NCBI GenBank assembly: GCA_007845355.1
Contig: SDRQ01000001.1
Location: forward strand, 1 to 64,000
From: TM7 phylum sp. oral taxon 352
GTDB lineage: Bacteria > Patescibacteriota > Saccharimonadia > Saccharimonadales > Saccharimonadaceae
Direction of reading: 5' to 3'
DNA: 64,000 nt
Below are positions 1 through 8,397 of this stretch, one piece after another. The notes under the pieces were generated by a model. The model was not told the origin of the DNA. It was given only the letters and a program-made list of their open reading frames with translations, and ran no database searches. The stretch's first letter is position 1. Each line of letters opens with the position of its first letter. The position numbers were made by a program, and so were the translations under genes.

Positions 1-122
1 ATACGAATAGTTTATACCTATTCTGGCATATTACATGACATTGGTCCCTCACCCAATTTATCTATTGTTTATTTTCACTACATAGTAATGATTGCTTTTA
101 AATTAACATAAGCGCATATGAC

Positions 123-128
123 GTGTCA
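123..128 (-). promoter_or_regulatory. Possible -35 box of a leftward promoter
   Basis: A perfect TTGACA reads leftward here, with an AT-rich TTAATT 17 nt downstream as a weak -10. It would fire out of the left edge of the window. No open frame of useful size follows before the edge, so the target is unknown. The rest of 1-233 holds nothing else I can name. Confidence 0.3.
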
Positions 129-233
129 ACAGTTTTTTATAAAAATATACAACGATTTTAAAAGAGCGCGACCTATAGCCTCTTACCATCATTGCTAACT
201 CCTGTCTGCGTAATATGATAAACTGATAAGGTT

Positions 234-767
234 ATGCAAGATTTTTTCAAACGATACATACCAGAATTTGTTTATGGCGCGGTTGACGGCACAGTAACAA
301 CATTTGCAGTCGTGGCGGCTTCAGCTGGAGCTGGAATATCCAGCTCAGTAATTCTTATATTAGGAATTGCTAATTTAATAGCCGACGGATTCTCAATGGG
401 CTCTAGCGCATATTTAGCAGCCAGCGCTGAACACGAAGAATCTGTTCGCGACAGCCAAAAACGCTCATCCCCAAAGATCATAGGCGCAGTAACATTCTTA
501 GCTTTCGTGGTGGTCGGTAGCGTACCAGTATTACCATATTTGATTGACGTAATTGCAAACTTAAAAGCGCCAAGCGCGGTATTATTCTATATTAGCTCGG
601 CGCTAACTGCGGCAACGTTCTTAGCAATCGGCTTCATCAAGGGCAAAGTCAGCAAACAATCACCTTGGCAGTCTGCAGGTATCACGTTACTTCTTGGGGC
701 GATTGCAGCAGGATTAGCCTACTTTGCGGGCGATATTTTGGCGGCGTGGCTAGGTATTAGGATCTAG
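234..767 (+). CDS. VIT1/CCC1-family membrane transporter
   Basis: 177-aa integral membrane protein of the VIT1/CCC1 family, whose members move Fe2+ or Mn2+ across membranes. The N-terminal stretch VYGAVDGTVTTFAVVAA, followed by a glycine/alanine-rich helix and MGSSAYLAASAEHE, is typical of the family. Further helices lie near residues 80-100, 115-135 and 145-170. At 177 aa it is shorter than full CCC1 proteins (about 220-250 aa) and lacks most of the cytosolic metal-binding insert. A TATGAT -10 box at 214-219 gives a leader of only about 7 nt. Its 3' end overlaps the convergent gene by 18 nt. The substrate (iron or manganese) is inferred from the family only. Confidence 0.8.
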   Translation: MQDFFKRYIPEFVYGAVDGTVTTFAVVAASAGAGISSSVILILGIANLIADGFSMGSSAYLAASAEHEESVRDSQKRSSPKIIGAVTFLAFVVVGSVPVLPYLIDVIANLKAPSAVLFYISSALTAATFLAIGFIKGKVSKQSPWQSAGITLLLGAIAAGLAYFAGDILAAWLGIRI

Positions 768-1499
768 ATTTTCTGCGATAAAATTTATTATTTTATCTAT
801 ATTACACACAGCATTTTCGCTTACCACACCACCATTCAAATAGATGCGCCTATTAATTTCCAACATCACCGAATGTATCTTCGGATTTTCATCGTGATAA
901 AATTCCATCGGAACTAGCGCCCCAGAATACGGATAATTTAACTCACAACTATATCCCATTTTTTCAATATATGTCTTTAATTTTGATGCATTGTCTTTAC
1001 CGAACCATTTTTCATCATAGCCGAGGCAAATATCTGGTAAATTATCCGTCCAGCCAAACAATCTTCGCACTAATTCATCGCTATAACTATGAATATCAAT
1101 AATCACACACGATCCATATTGATCAACAATTTCCCTACTCAATACGTTTAGTTGTTTGTGATGTAAGTCGTATGATTTGCCCAAAATTTCCTCCCGGCGG
1201 GATGATCCTATTTTGCGATATTGCGTACCGTCAGATAAATGTGTATAAATCGCTCCCATACCCAGCTTAGCCATTGGCTCAGCTTCGTCATCACGAAACC
1301 TCTCGACGTCACAATATAGCCGCGAATATTTAGCTATAATTTTATGGCTATATATATTTTTAACAAGCTCATCAACTTTATAATCAGCAATGAAACGCAA
1401 TTCCCTCTCGATAATCTCTTTATCTACCGTAATATCACGCCAAAAATCGGTCGGTAGATGCAGCGAGGCATGAGGAATGTGAAGAATAATATTATCCAT
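750..1499 (-). CDS. N-formylglutamate amidohydrolase-family protein
   Basis: About 249 aa. The opening ILHIPHASLHLP, then DCERFRDDEAEPM (written DVERFRDDEAEPM here), IDIHSYSDE and the late MLEINRRIYL block match the N-formylglutamate amidohydrolase (FGase) family, zinc-type amidohydrolases that release glutamate from N-formylglutamate. In an organism without a visible histidine degradation pathway the substrate may differ, for example another N-acyl amino acid or a peptidoglycan-like amide. I chose the ATG at 1499 because the family begins close to IPHAS. An in-frame GTG at 1541 overlaps the aspS stop as GTGA, and would add 14 residues and suggest translational coupling. It is probably cotranscribed with aspS. 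Confidence 0.75.
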   Translation of the reverse strand: MDNIILHIPHASLHLPTDFWRDITVDKEIIERELRFIADYKVDELVKNIYSHKIIAKYSRLYCDVERFRDDEAEPMAKLGMGAIYTHLSDGTQYRKIGSSRREEILGKSYDLHHKQLNVLSREIVDQYGSCVIIDIHSYSDELVRRLFGWTDNLPDICLGYDEKWFGKDNASKLKTYIEKMGYSCELNYPYSGALVPMEFYHDENPKIHSVMLEINRRIYLNGGVVSENAVCNIDKIINFIAENLDPNT

Positions 1500-1537
1500 C
1501 ACCCTACGAGCATCTCCCGTGAACTCAATGCTAAATC

Positions 1538-3316
1538 TCACAAACCCAATTCGCGTAGCTGAGCAGGATCGACAATTGAAGGTGAATTCATCATCACATC
1601 CACACCAGAGCCATTCTTTGGAAACGCCAGAGTCTCGCGGACGTTTTGCTCATCGGTCAATTCCATCAAAATACGATCAACTCCAAAAGCACATCCTGCG
1701 TGAGGTGGAGCGCCGTATTTGAAAGCGCCTAGCATAGCACCAAACTTTTCTTCAACATAAGACTCACTGAAGCCCAGCAAACCGAACACCTTATAAAGCA
1801 CCGCTGGATTATGGTTGCGAACGCCGCCAGAGCAAATCTCATAGCCATTCATTACCATGTCAAATTGATCAGCGACAATGGATAATTTTTCGGCGTCAGT
1901 TTCAGCAGACTCCAGAGCTTGCAAACCACCCTTTGGCATACTGAACGGATTATGACCAAAATCAAGTTTTTTACTTCGCTCATCCCATTCATAAAACGGA
2001 AAATCAATAATCCAAGCAAACGCCACGACCGATGGATCCTTAAGATTAAAGTGCGAGGCAAATTCATTACGCAAGCGCCCCAATACCGCGTTAACAACCG
2101 AGCGAGAATCAGCGCCAAAGAACACTGCATCGCCATCAACCACACCAGTTTTCTGCTGGATATCAGCTAATTCCTTCTCACTCAAGAATTTCGCAATTGG
2201 AGATTTTGCTTCACCGTCTTGATATGTAATGTACGCTAAACCGCCAGCGCCTTCGCTTTTAGCAATATTAGTGAAATTGTCAATTTGCTTACGACTCAAA
2301 CTTGCGCCATTTTTTACGCAAATAGCCTTAACGCATTCAGCATTTTTAAATACACCAAACTCAGTCTCCGAGAACACATCCGTCAGTTCTATCAATTCCA
2401 TACCAAATCGCAAATCCGGCTTATCAGAACCGTAAGTTTCCATGGCGTCACGATACGAAATTCGCGGAATTGAACTGCCATCACCAACCGCCAAATCGCT
2501 CAAATCCAACAATTTTTTACCAGCAAAATCAGTTGCCAGTTGCTTCATCAAAGGCTCAACTTCAGTGCGAACTTCTTCACCATCTTCAGCAAAACTCATC
2601 TCCAAATCAAGCTGATAAAACTCACCGTATAGGCGATCTGCTCGCGGATCTTCGTCGCGGAAACAAGCCGCCAACTGATAATAACGCGGCACACCACCAA
2701 CCATCAAAAGCTGCTTAAACTGTTGTGGAGCTTGCGGCAAGGCGTAAAACTTCCCTTCCTGCAAACGACTCGGAATCAGAAAATCACGCGCACCTTCAGG
2801 GCTTGAATTCGCCAAAATTGGCGTTTGAATTTCAATAAAATCTCGATTGTCCATATATTCATGGATTCGACGATACATTTCGGCGCGCTTTTTAAGCATG
2901 TTTTGCATTTTTGGACGACGCAAATCAAGATAACGATACTTGAATCTTAGTTCTTCGCCAGCTTGATTATCCTCGGCAAATGGTTGAATTGGCAAAGTTT
3001 CAGCTCGGTTCAAAATCTCCAAATTGTCCACAACAATTTCCACATCGCCACTGGCAATATTCGGATTTTTCAGACCTTCGCCACGCTCCGCAACCACGCC
3101 ACAAGCACGAACCACAAACTCATCCCGTAAGCTTTCCGCCAAAGAAAAAGCATCTTTTTTATCAGGATTAATAACCAACTGAACCAAACCTGTGTGGTCG
3201 CGCAAATCAATAAAAATCAATCCGCCATGATCACGCCTGGAATGAACCCAGCCCGCAACCGTAATATTCTCACCAACTTTTTTAGAAGTTTCTGCCGCCA
3301 AAATTCTATTTTTCAT
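1538..3316 (-). CDS. aspS: Aspartyl-tRNA synthetase
   Basis: 592-aa class II synthetase that charges tRNA-Asp (or Asp/Asn in non-discriminating forms). The N-terminal OB-fold anticodon-binding domain contains VAGWVHSRRDHGGLIFIDLRD. Motif 2 is FRDEDPRADRLYGEFYQLD, a GAD-type insertion lies near residues 280-400, and motif 3 is FGVDRILMEL. Full bacterial length. The -10 box TATAAT (3324-3329) ends 7 nt before the ATG, so the transcript is probably leaderless. The downstream amidohydrolase-like gene is coupled to it. Confidence 0.97.
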   Translation of the reverse strand: MKNRILAAETSKKVGENITVAGWVHSRRDHGGLIFIDLRDHTGLVQLVINPDKKDAFSLAESLRDEFVVRACGVVAERGEGLKNPNIASGDVEIVVDNLEILNRAETLPIQPFAEDNQAGEELRFKYRYLDLRRPKMQNMLKKRAEMYRRIHEYMDNRDFIEIQTPILANSSPEGARDFLIPSRLQEGKFYALPQAPQQFKQLLMVGGVPRYYQLAACFRDEDPRADRLYGEFYQLDLEMSFAEDGEEVRTEVEPLMKQLATDFAGKKLLDLSDLAVGDGSSIPRISYRDAMETYGSDKPDLRFGMELIELTDVFSETEFGVFKNAECVKAICVKNGASLSRKQIDNFTNIAKSEGAGGLAYITYQDGEAKSPIAKFLSEKELADIQQKTGVVDGDAVFFGADSRSVVNAVLGRLRNEFASHFNLKDPSVVAFAWIIDFPFYEWDERSKKLDFGHNPFSMPKGGLQALESAETDAEKLSIVADQFDMVMNGYEICSGGVRNHNPAVLYKVFGLLGFSESYVEEKFGAMLGAFKYGAPPHAGCAFGVDRILMELTDEQNVRETLAFPKNGSGVDVMMNSPSIVDPAQLRELGL

Positions 3317-3323
3317 ATCTGTT

Positions 3324-3329
3324 ATTATA
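3324..3329 (-). promoter_or_regulatory. Extended -10 box of aspS, leaderless type
   Basis: TGCTATAAT on the minus strand, ending 7 nt before the aspS ATG. There is no room for a Shine-Dalgarno sequence. Confidence 0.6.
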
Positions 3330-3354
3330 GCATAATCTAGGCAAATTCCCAGAA

Positions 3355-4377
3355 TTAAACATCTCGTCGAGTTTTTGTGGGCAAATTATTTTTCTGCGGA
3401 TTAGCCGTGGCGGCCTTACGAATATCTCCATAAACATCATATTCGTCAATAATTTTCTGACCTAATAGCGCTTCAATTACGTCTTCTAAGCTCAGTAGAC
3501 CAACTGTTTCTCGAAATTCATTCACAACAATAAACAAGTGATGCTGCGTTTTCAAAAATGCAGCCAAGGCGTGCTGTAAAGTTTGATTTTCGCGAATATA
3601 ATAGACGTCTTTGCTCATGACTGTTTCCGCGCGATGAGATTTTGCTTTACGATCAATCGTCAGCAAATCTTGAATCCTCAGCATGCCAATAACGTGGTCA
3701 ATGTCACCGTCAATGACAGGAAATCTGCTATACCCTTTTTTATGAAGATCATCAAGCACTAGCGGCCCAAGGAGTTCGTTCATAGGTACCGATTCAATCA
3801 TGCTTCGCGGCGTCATAACTTCCTCGACCTTCATATCGTTGAACTTCAGTCCGTTAGTAATAAGCTTTTTCTCAGAAGGTGAAATCGCCCCGCTAGATTG
3901 AGCCACCATTTCCAGCAATTCTTCTTTCGATTCAATCACCTGACTATCACCAACAACTGGCGATACCGAACGGATTAGCGACAAAATTACTTGATGTCGC
4001 TCAATTGTCGTCAAGATTAGTGGTTCGTATTTTTCATAAAGTTGCTGTGAGTATTTCTGCCACAAGCCAATTCGCGCGACGGCTCCGATTTCTAGAGCTA
4101 TTATAATTGACAAAAAGAGTCCAGCCGCCCAGTTGAACAAATAAACACTAATAACACTTAAAATTACCAAACATAAAGAAGCCACGGCGCGCTGCAGTGA
4201 AATAATATCTCGTAAAAATTCTCTTTGTCGCAAAAGAATTTTAGCCTTTTCATCGCCTAGTCCACTTCTCCGCCGCAGCTCAAATTGACTATGCGAAGAC
4301 GTTTTTGGCTGAACTCCCAGCACTATCAGCAAAACCGCCAAAGTAACCAAATATCCAAAAATTAGCACAATCGTCAT
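3355..4377 (-). CDS. CBS-domain CorC/HlyC-family protein
   Basis: About 340 aa. One N-terminal helix (residues 1-20) and two more near 60-100 are followed by paired CBS domains: EEVMTPRSMIESVP opens the first, and VMSKDVYYIRENQTLQHALAAFL the second, ending with VGLLSLEDVIEALLG. This is the architecture of the CorC/HlyC/CNNM group, implicated in Mg2+/Co2+ efflux and often mislabelled haemolysin. The membrane part is shorter than a standard DUF21 domain, and the usual C-terminal transporter-associated domain is missing. I set the start at the ATG at 4377, since the -10 box TACAAT at 4384-4389 would exclude the upstream ATG at 4395. It is divergent from the DsbA gene. Confidence 0.75.
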   Translation of the reverse strand: MTIVLIFGYLVTLAVLLIVLGVQPKTSSHSQFELRRRSGLGDEKAKILLRQREFLRDIISLQRAVASLCLVILSVISVYLFNWAAGLFLSIIIALEIGAVARIGLWQKYSQQLYEKYEPLILTTIERHQVILSLIRSVSPVVGDSQVIESKEELLEMVAQSSGAISPSEKKLITNGLKFNDMKVEEVMTPRSMIESVPMNELLGPLVLDDLHKKGYSRFPVIDGDIDHVIGMLRIQDLLTIDRKAKSHRAETVMSKDVYYIRENQTLQHALAAFLKTQHHLFIVVNEFRETVGLLSLEDVIEALLGQKIIDEYDVYGDIRKAATANPQKNNLPTKTRRDV

Positions 4378-4383
4378 AGTTTT

Positions 4384-4389
4384 ATTGTA
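4384..4389 (-). promoter_or_regulatory. -10 box, leaderless type, for the CBS-domain gene
   Basis: TACAAT on the minus strand, ending 6 nt before the ATG at 4377. Confidence 0.5.
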
Positions 4390-4402
4390 CCGCATTCCGT
4401 GC

Positions 4403-4408
4403 TATACT
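4403..4408 (+). promoter_or_regulatory. Extended -10 box of the DsbA gene
   Basis: TGCTATACT. Unlike most first genes here it leaves a short leader of about 16 nt carrying GGAGG 5 nt before the ATG at 4431. Confidence 0.55.
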
Positions 4409-4430
4409 TACTAGAGTAAATGGAGGGAAA

Positions 4431-5123
4431 ATGAATAAGAAAAGCTGGATAATTTTCGCAATTATTGTAGTGGCGATTGTTGGTGGAATGATTTATATTT
4501 CGACACAAAATCGACTAAACATTAGCGATATCAATAACGATCAGCTGAACACAACTATCAGCGCAGAATCAAGAAATGGCAGTATCGCGGATCACGAAAT
4601 TGGCAGTAAAGACGCCAAAGTAACAATTATCGAATACGCCGACTATCAATGCCCTGGCTGTGGCACTGCTGCACCAAAAGCCGAAGCACTAGCTAAAAAA
4701 TATAAAGATCACGTTCGATTAATTTTCCGTAATTTCCCAATTGCCAGCTCACACCCTAACGCACGAGCTGCCGCTGCCGTAGCTGAAGCTGCTGGTTTAC
4801 AGGGTAAATTCTGGGAAATGAATGAGCTTCTATATGCAAATCAGGACGCTTGGAAAAACGCCAACACTACAGAACGCGACAACATCTTCAAATCTTATGC
4901 TGAACAACTGAAGCTTAATATCGATCAATATAAAACCGATATCGCCAGTAACAAGGTTAAAAATAAAATTGACTTCGATATGGCTCTCGGTCGCAAACAC
5001 GGCGTTGCCGCAACGCCAACTTTCTACATAAATGGAAAAAACACTGAGATGGACAGCTCTGGCTCAATCGAATCATCAGTCAAGGAAGCCTTGAAAAAAG
5101 CTGGCGTTGAAGTAAAAGATTAA
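4431..5123 (+). CDS. Membrane-anchored DsbA-like thiol oxidoreductase
   Basis: 230 aa. A signal-anchor helix (residues 5-24) is followed by a DsbA/thioredoxin-fold domain. The active site is CPGC within YADYQCPGCGTAAPKAEAL, and the cis-proline loop is VAATPTFYING. It should introduce or isomerise disulfides in exported proteins outside the membrane. Start by ATG with GGAGG upstream. A second DsbA-like protein with a different active site (CSFC) lies at 25963-26679. No DsbB or VKOR partner is adjacent to this copy. Confidence 0.88.
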   Translation: MNKKSWIIFAIIVVAIVGGMIYISTQNRLNISDINNDQLNTTISAESRNGSIADHEIGSKDAKVTIIEYADYQCPGCGTAAPKAEALAKKYKDHVRLIFRNFPIASSHPNARAAAAVAEAAGLQGKFWEMNELLYANQDAWKNANTTERDNIFKSYAEQLKLNIDQYKTDIASNKVKNKIDFDMALGRKHGVAATPTFYINGKNTEMDSSGSIESSVKEALKKAGVEVKD

Positions 5124-5141
5124 CGCATTTTCACACAAACC

Positions 5142-5180
5142 AAAATCCCGCTCCGGTGCCTTGGAGCGGGATTTGTTTAT
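5142..5180. terminator. Strong intrinsic terminator, probably bidirectional
   Basis: Perfect stem AAATCCCGCTCC / GGAGCGGGATTT with an 8-nt loop, followed by T-rich DNA on the plus strand and preceded by A-rich DNA. It closes the DsbA gene. Read the other way, it closes the small leftward unit starting near 5404. Confidence 0.85.
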
Positions 5181-5219
5181 AGTCGTCCCTATTCTATCGT
5201 TGGATCGACTGCACTCTTT

Positions 5220-5312
5220 TTATTGTGCTATGTATGTTTGCCATTCGGCAGGCACCACATCCACCGCGATCTTTTTGCGCCTTGATGGCACAAATTTGAT
5301 TGCTATTGGCAT
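5220..5312 (-). CDS. Candidate 30-aa basic micropeptide
   Basis: Short open frame starting MPIAIKFVPSRRKK and ending in EWQTYIAQ, net charge about +3. AAGGAG (5323-5328) sits 10 nt before its ATG, a good ribosome binding site. It lies inside a leftward unit bounded by a sigma70-type promoter (-35 at 5434-5439, -10 at 5411-5416) and the terminator at 5142-5180. I do not recognise a family. The alternative is that the transcript acts as an RNA and the frame is incidental. The codon run is too short for a composition test. Confidence 0.45.
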   Translation of the reverse strand: MPIAIKFVPSRRKKIAVDVVPAEWQTYIAQ

Positions 5313-5373
5313 GTGTTTTGCACTCCTTATTATTATGTGCAGCCCCACGCGCTTCGACCTTTATCACTTAATA

Positions 5374-5403
5374 TCAGCAATTTAATGCTTCGGCGCGAGA
5401 CAT
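5374..5403 (-). CDS. Possible leaderless 9-codon leader peptide
   Basis: An ATG at 5403, 7 nt after the -10 box TAACAT, opens a frame MSRAEALNC then TGA. The spacing matches the leaderless rule of this genome, so the RNA would begin at or next to this start codon. It may be a leader peptide controlling the downstream micropeptide, or coincidence. Confidence 0.25.
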   Translation of the reverse strand: MSRAEALNC

Positions 5404-5410
5404 GCTAACA

Positions 5411-5439
5411 ATGTTACCAAACGTTTATTGGTACGTCAA
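5411..5439 (-). promoter_or_regulatory. Promoter with embedded inverted-repeat operator
   Basis: On the minus strand TTGACG (5434-5439) and TAACAT (5411-5416) are separated by exactly 17 nt. The spacer (5415-5433) is the inverted repeat TACCAA-N7-TTGGTA, positioned so that a bound repressor would block RNA polymerase. The stretch 5124-5474 holds no long gene; this promoter, the two small frames and the terminator account for it. Confidence 0.55.
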
Positions 5440-5474
5440 GCAAAAACATTTTGAAAATGCTTATTATATCTATA

Positions 5475-6395
5475 TTAGAACAAGCGAAGTCGCTTAGCAA
5501 CAAACATAACAAGTAAAATCAACAACACTGTAAAACTGGTGATAACTGGATATGCCCAAGGCTCGCCCTGAAATGGCAACGCGATATTCATTCCATACAT
5601 TCCGTAAAAAACGTTTGGAATAGCCAGAAGAATTGTTATGGCGGTCAATGCCTTCATGCGTTGGTTTAGCGTATTATTAGCAACCGTCGAATAAGCGTTT
5701 TGGATGCTGGAAATTGTGTGCGTACTGGAACTGATTGCCACTAAAACTTGCCTGATGTGTAAATCGACGTCCTCCAAGGCTTCCAGATCTCTAGTCTTAA
5801 ATAGATGGCGACGATTTTCCATCAGTTGTGTAATAACACGGGACATACCTTCCAAGCTGCTTCGATATTCATTGAGCGTGTCTTCAATTGCGACAAATTT
5901 AATAAAATCCGAATTCTCAACTTCATGACGGCTTAGTCGCCGACGAGCATCGCTAATTTGCTCCGTTAACAAATGCACGCGTTGTTCATATTGAGAAATA
6001 ATATACGCCAAATTCGCAGCAAAAACTCCCGCTGGACGCTCGGTTGTGCTAAATAAATAATCGCTGACCTCCAGGGGTGAAAATTTAGCATGAGGCGATA
6101 TTGTAATATAATGACCGCCGCTAATTGCAATCAAAAACGGCGCCGTTTTGCCAGAATCAGTTTGACCAAACGGTATGCGCGTAAAAATATATTCAACACC
6201 ATCAGAAAACTCCGCTCGAGGTAATTCGTGGATATCGAGTACGTCACGGACAATATTAGCAGACAGCGACAAAGCCTTTGAAACTCGAGTAGCATCAAGA
6301 CTCCCGGTCAAATTAATCCAACCGTTTTTATGCATTCGTTGAGCTTGCGTCAACTTTTCAGTCAACGATCTGCGTTCAAAATAGCCCACCATCAT
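5475..6395 (-). CDS. corA: CorA-family divalent cation channel (copy 1)
   Basis: 306 aa. A long soluble N-terminal alpha/beta and helical domain (to about residue 240) is followed by two C-terminal helices with the CorA signature YGMYGMN (GMN motif) just after the first. Family members are homopentameric Mg2+/Co2+ channels of the inner membrane. The -10 box TATAAT at 6402-6407 ends 6 nt before the ATG, indicating a leaderless mRNA. A paralogue lies immediately upstream in the same direction with its own promoter; the two could form distinct channels or mixed pentamers. Confidence 0.92.
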   Translation of the reverse strand: MMVGYFERRSLTEKLTQAQRMHKNGWINLTGSLDATRVSKALSLSANIVRDVLDIHELPRAEFSDGVEYIFTRIPFGQTDSGKTAPFLIAISGGHYITISPHAKFSPLEVSDYLFSTTERPAGVFAANLAYIISQYEQRVHLLTEQISDARRRLSRHEVENSDFIKFVAIEDTLNEYRSSLEGMSRVITQLMENRRHLFKTRDLEALEDVDLHIRQVLVAISSSTHTISSIQNAYSTVANNTLNQRMKALTAITILLAIPNVFYGMYGMNIALPFQGEPWAYPVITSFTVLLILLVMFVAKRLRLF

Positions 6396-6401
6396 AAGAA
6401 A

Positions 6402-6407
6402 ATTATA
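6402..6407 (-). promoter_or_regulatory. -10 box, leaderless type, of corA copy 1
   Basis: TATAAT, 6 nt before the ATG at 6395. Confidence 0.6.
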
Positions 6408-6452
6408 ATATACACAAGCGATATTAGCAATCTATCGAATTGCAATTAAACT

Positions 6453-7367
6453 TTAGCGGCGGCGCAGGAAATAATAGCCCACAACGAATGCCAGAACTAC
6501 ACTAACTGCGGTAATTCCCCAAAACATCAATGGATTATCGGCACCTGGAACCGGCACGTTCATACCATACAAACCAGCGATCATCGTCGGAATAGTCAAA
6601 GCTACGGTAATTACGGTTAGCAGACGGATCGTTTCGTTAAGGCGCGTATCCATCACCGCCCTATAGCTATCGCGCACATTAGTAATCGTCCTCAACAAAC
6701 TTTTACAACGCGCAATCACCTGCTCCAAATCAATCGAAATATCCTCAACGTCTTCCTTATCATCAGCCTTCAGTCGCAACTTCTGAGTCGCCAAAAGTTT
6801 CTCAATTGCCCAGTTCATCGGAATTAACGCGTCAAGATAATCATTCAATTTGCGCTCATACTCTGCCAGAGTGGCAATGTCATTAACTCTCAGCGTATGA
6901 ATACTGTCTGTAGCCGCTCGCATTTGGCGATTAATTGTTGCCACGCGCCGCTGATATTGCATTGAAATCGCCTCAACCATCGCCACCAAAAGCTCAACTT
7001 GTCGATCCGTCCTAATTCGCACTTTATCAATAAATGGCTGCCATAATCGCCCCAAACTATCTCTAGACAGCGTCACGATATGATCTTTATTAATGCAGAA
7101 TAAAATCGGCGTGGTAAAATCGTTAAAATCGTCGTCAGTGTCTGGCAATCGCGCAATCAAATAAGTCCACTCATCGTCAAACTCAATACGCGGCACCTCG
7201 TGCGGGTCAAGCGCGTCACTTATCAAATCCTCATCCAAGCCCAGAGTCAACAATTGCGAAATCTCTTCGTCGCTTGGTCTTTCGCAGCGCACCCACGAAC
7301 CAGACTGCAAATTTTCTTGCGGGCTAATTATTGAATCACTATTTGTTGAACGAAGATATTGCAACAT
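6453..7367 (-). CDS. corA: CorA-family divalent cation channel (copy 2)
   Basis: 304 aa with the same architecture as its downstream neighbour. The C-terminal AGLYGMNVPVPG carries the GMN motif between two membrane helices (about residues 242-262 and 275-297), and the tail is FLRRR. The two paralogues are clearly related but well diverged in the soluble domain. The -10 box TATAAT at 7376-7381 ends 8 nt before the ATG, so the leader is essentially absent. The metal specificity (Mg2+, Co2+ or Zn2+ export) cannot be told from sequence. Confidence 0.92.
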   Translation of the reverse strand: MLQYLRSTNSDSIISPQENLQSGSWVRCERPSDEEISQLLTLGLDEDLISDALDPHEVPRIEFDDEWTYLIARLPDTDDDFNDFTTPILFCINKDHIVTLSRDSLGRLWQPFIDKVRIRTDRQVELLVAMVEAISMQYQRRVATINRQMRAATDSIHTLRVNDIATLAEYERKLNDYLDALIPMNWAIEKLLATQKLRLKADDKEDVEDISIDLEQVIARCKSLLRTITNVRDSYRAVMDTRLNETIRLLTVITVALTIPTMIAGLYGMNVPVPGADNPLMFWGITAVSVVLAFVVGYYFLRRR

Positions 7368-7375
7368 AATTTCAT

Positions 7376-7381
7376 ATTATA
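7376..7381 (-). promoter_or_regulatory. -10 box of corA copy 2
   Basis: TATAAT, 8 nt before the ATG at 7367. Confidence 0.5.
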
Positions 7382-7401
7382 AAATAAAACATATATAAAC
7401 A

Positions 7402-7436
7402 CAAGAAGCTCCTGCGCCATTCACAGGAACTTCTTG
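7402..7436 (-). terminator. Terminator hairpin after arcC
   Basis: CAAGAAG(T/C)TCCTG pairs with CAGGA(G/A)CTTCTTG around a 9-nt loop, directly after the arcC stop. The T tail is interrupted, so termination may be partial. Confidence 0.6.
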
Positions 7437-7443
7437 ATTTTTA

Positions 7444-8394
7444 TTACGATTTGACTATCGTGCCTGCCGAGCCGTTAATGGCTTCAGCGGTTTTATCCAG
7501 CGAAGTAATAATCGCCGTACGCCCCGACTTTCCATCCAGGAACGACAAGGCAGCCTGAGTTTTTGGCAACATTGAACCTGCCGCAAATTGCCCATCGTCA
7601 ATATGCTTTTGAAGTTCTTCTATTGAAACTTCCCCAAGAGATTGTTCATCTGGTTTGCCAAAATTAATTTTAGCAGCATCAACCGAAGTCAAAATCAGCA
7701 AGGTGTCAGCATCCAAAAGATCTGCCAATTTTGCCGCGCCGAAGTCCTTATCAATGACCGCAGCGACGCCTTTTAATTGACCAGTTTCGTCTTGCAGAAC
7801 AGGAATGCCGCCGCCGCCAGTTGAAACGACCGTCACGCCAGCATGAACCAGTGCCTTAATCACGTCGGCCTCAACAATCGTCTGAGGTTTTGGCGATGGA
7901 ACGACACGCCGCCAACCACGGCCAGCGTCTTCTTTTACCGTGTAGCCGCGCTCGCTAGCGACGGTTTTTGCCTCGTCTTCCGAATAGAACGGACCAATTG
8001 GCTTGGTTGGATTTTGGAATGCTGGATCGCTCAAGCTAACAATCGTTTGGGTTATAACGCTAACAGCGCGATTGTTCATCTGATTAACCATAAAGGCGTC
8101 ATGAAAAGCCTGTTGCAGCCAAAAACCAATCAATCCCTGGCTCATAGCGCCAGAATCTTCCAATGGCAAGCTTGGCACATCTGGCGTGTTAATCGCCTCT
8201 TCGTGCAACACAATATTGCCAACCTGAGGGCCATTGCCATGAACAATTGCTACGTTATGACCAGCTTGGATTAACGGTAAAAGTTGACGAACCGTTTCAT
8301 CAGCCACTCGCTGCTGCTGCTCAGACGCGGCTTCGCCCTGCCGTTGCAGGGCGTTACCACCGAGCGCTACTACAATAGTACGCTTCTTATCCAT
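7444..8394 (-). CDS. arcC: Carbamate kinase
   Basis: 316 aa, full length. Catalyses carbamoyl phosphate + ADP to ATP + CO2 + NH3, the energy-yielding last step of the arginine deiminase pathway. VVALGGNALQRQG at the N terminus, VHGNGPQVGN, STGGGGIPV and AAVIDKDFGAAKLAD are family signatures of the amino-acid kinase fold. The ATG is 3 nt after the arcD stop with no clear ribosome binding site of its own, so it depends on arcD translation. Last gene of the operon. Confidence 0.97.
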   Translation of the reverse strand: MDKKRTIVVALGGNALQRQGEAASEQQQRVADETVRQLLPLIQAGHNVAIVHGNGPQVGNIVLHEEAINTPDVPSLPLEDSGAMSQGLIGFWLQQAFHDAFMVNQMNNRAVSVITQTIVSLSDPAFQNPTKPIGPFYSEDEAKTVASERGYTVKEDAGRGWRRVVPSPKPQTIVEADVIKALVHAGVTVVSTGGGGIPVLQDETGQLKGVAAVIDKDFGAAKLADLLDADTLLILTSVDAAKINFGKPDEQSLGEVSIEELQKHIDDGQFAAGSMLPKTQAALSFLDGKSGRTAIITSLDKTAEAINGSAGTIVKS

Positions 8395-8397
8395 AGG

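Noticed and set aside
5161-5385. 74-aa plus-strand open frame in the 5124-5474 gap
   Set aside because: It starts inside the terminator hairpin, has no ribosome binding site and looks like random sequence; the minus strand has the coherent unit.
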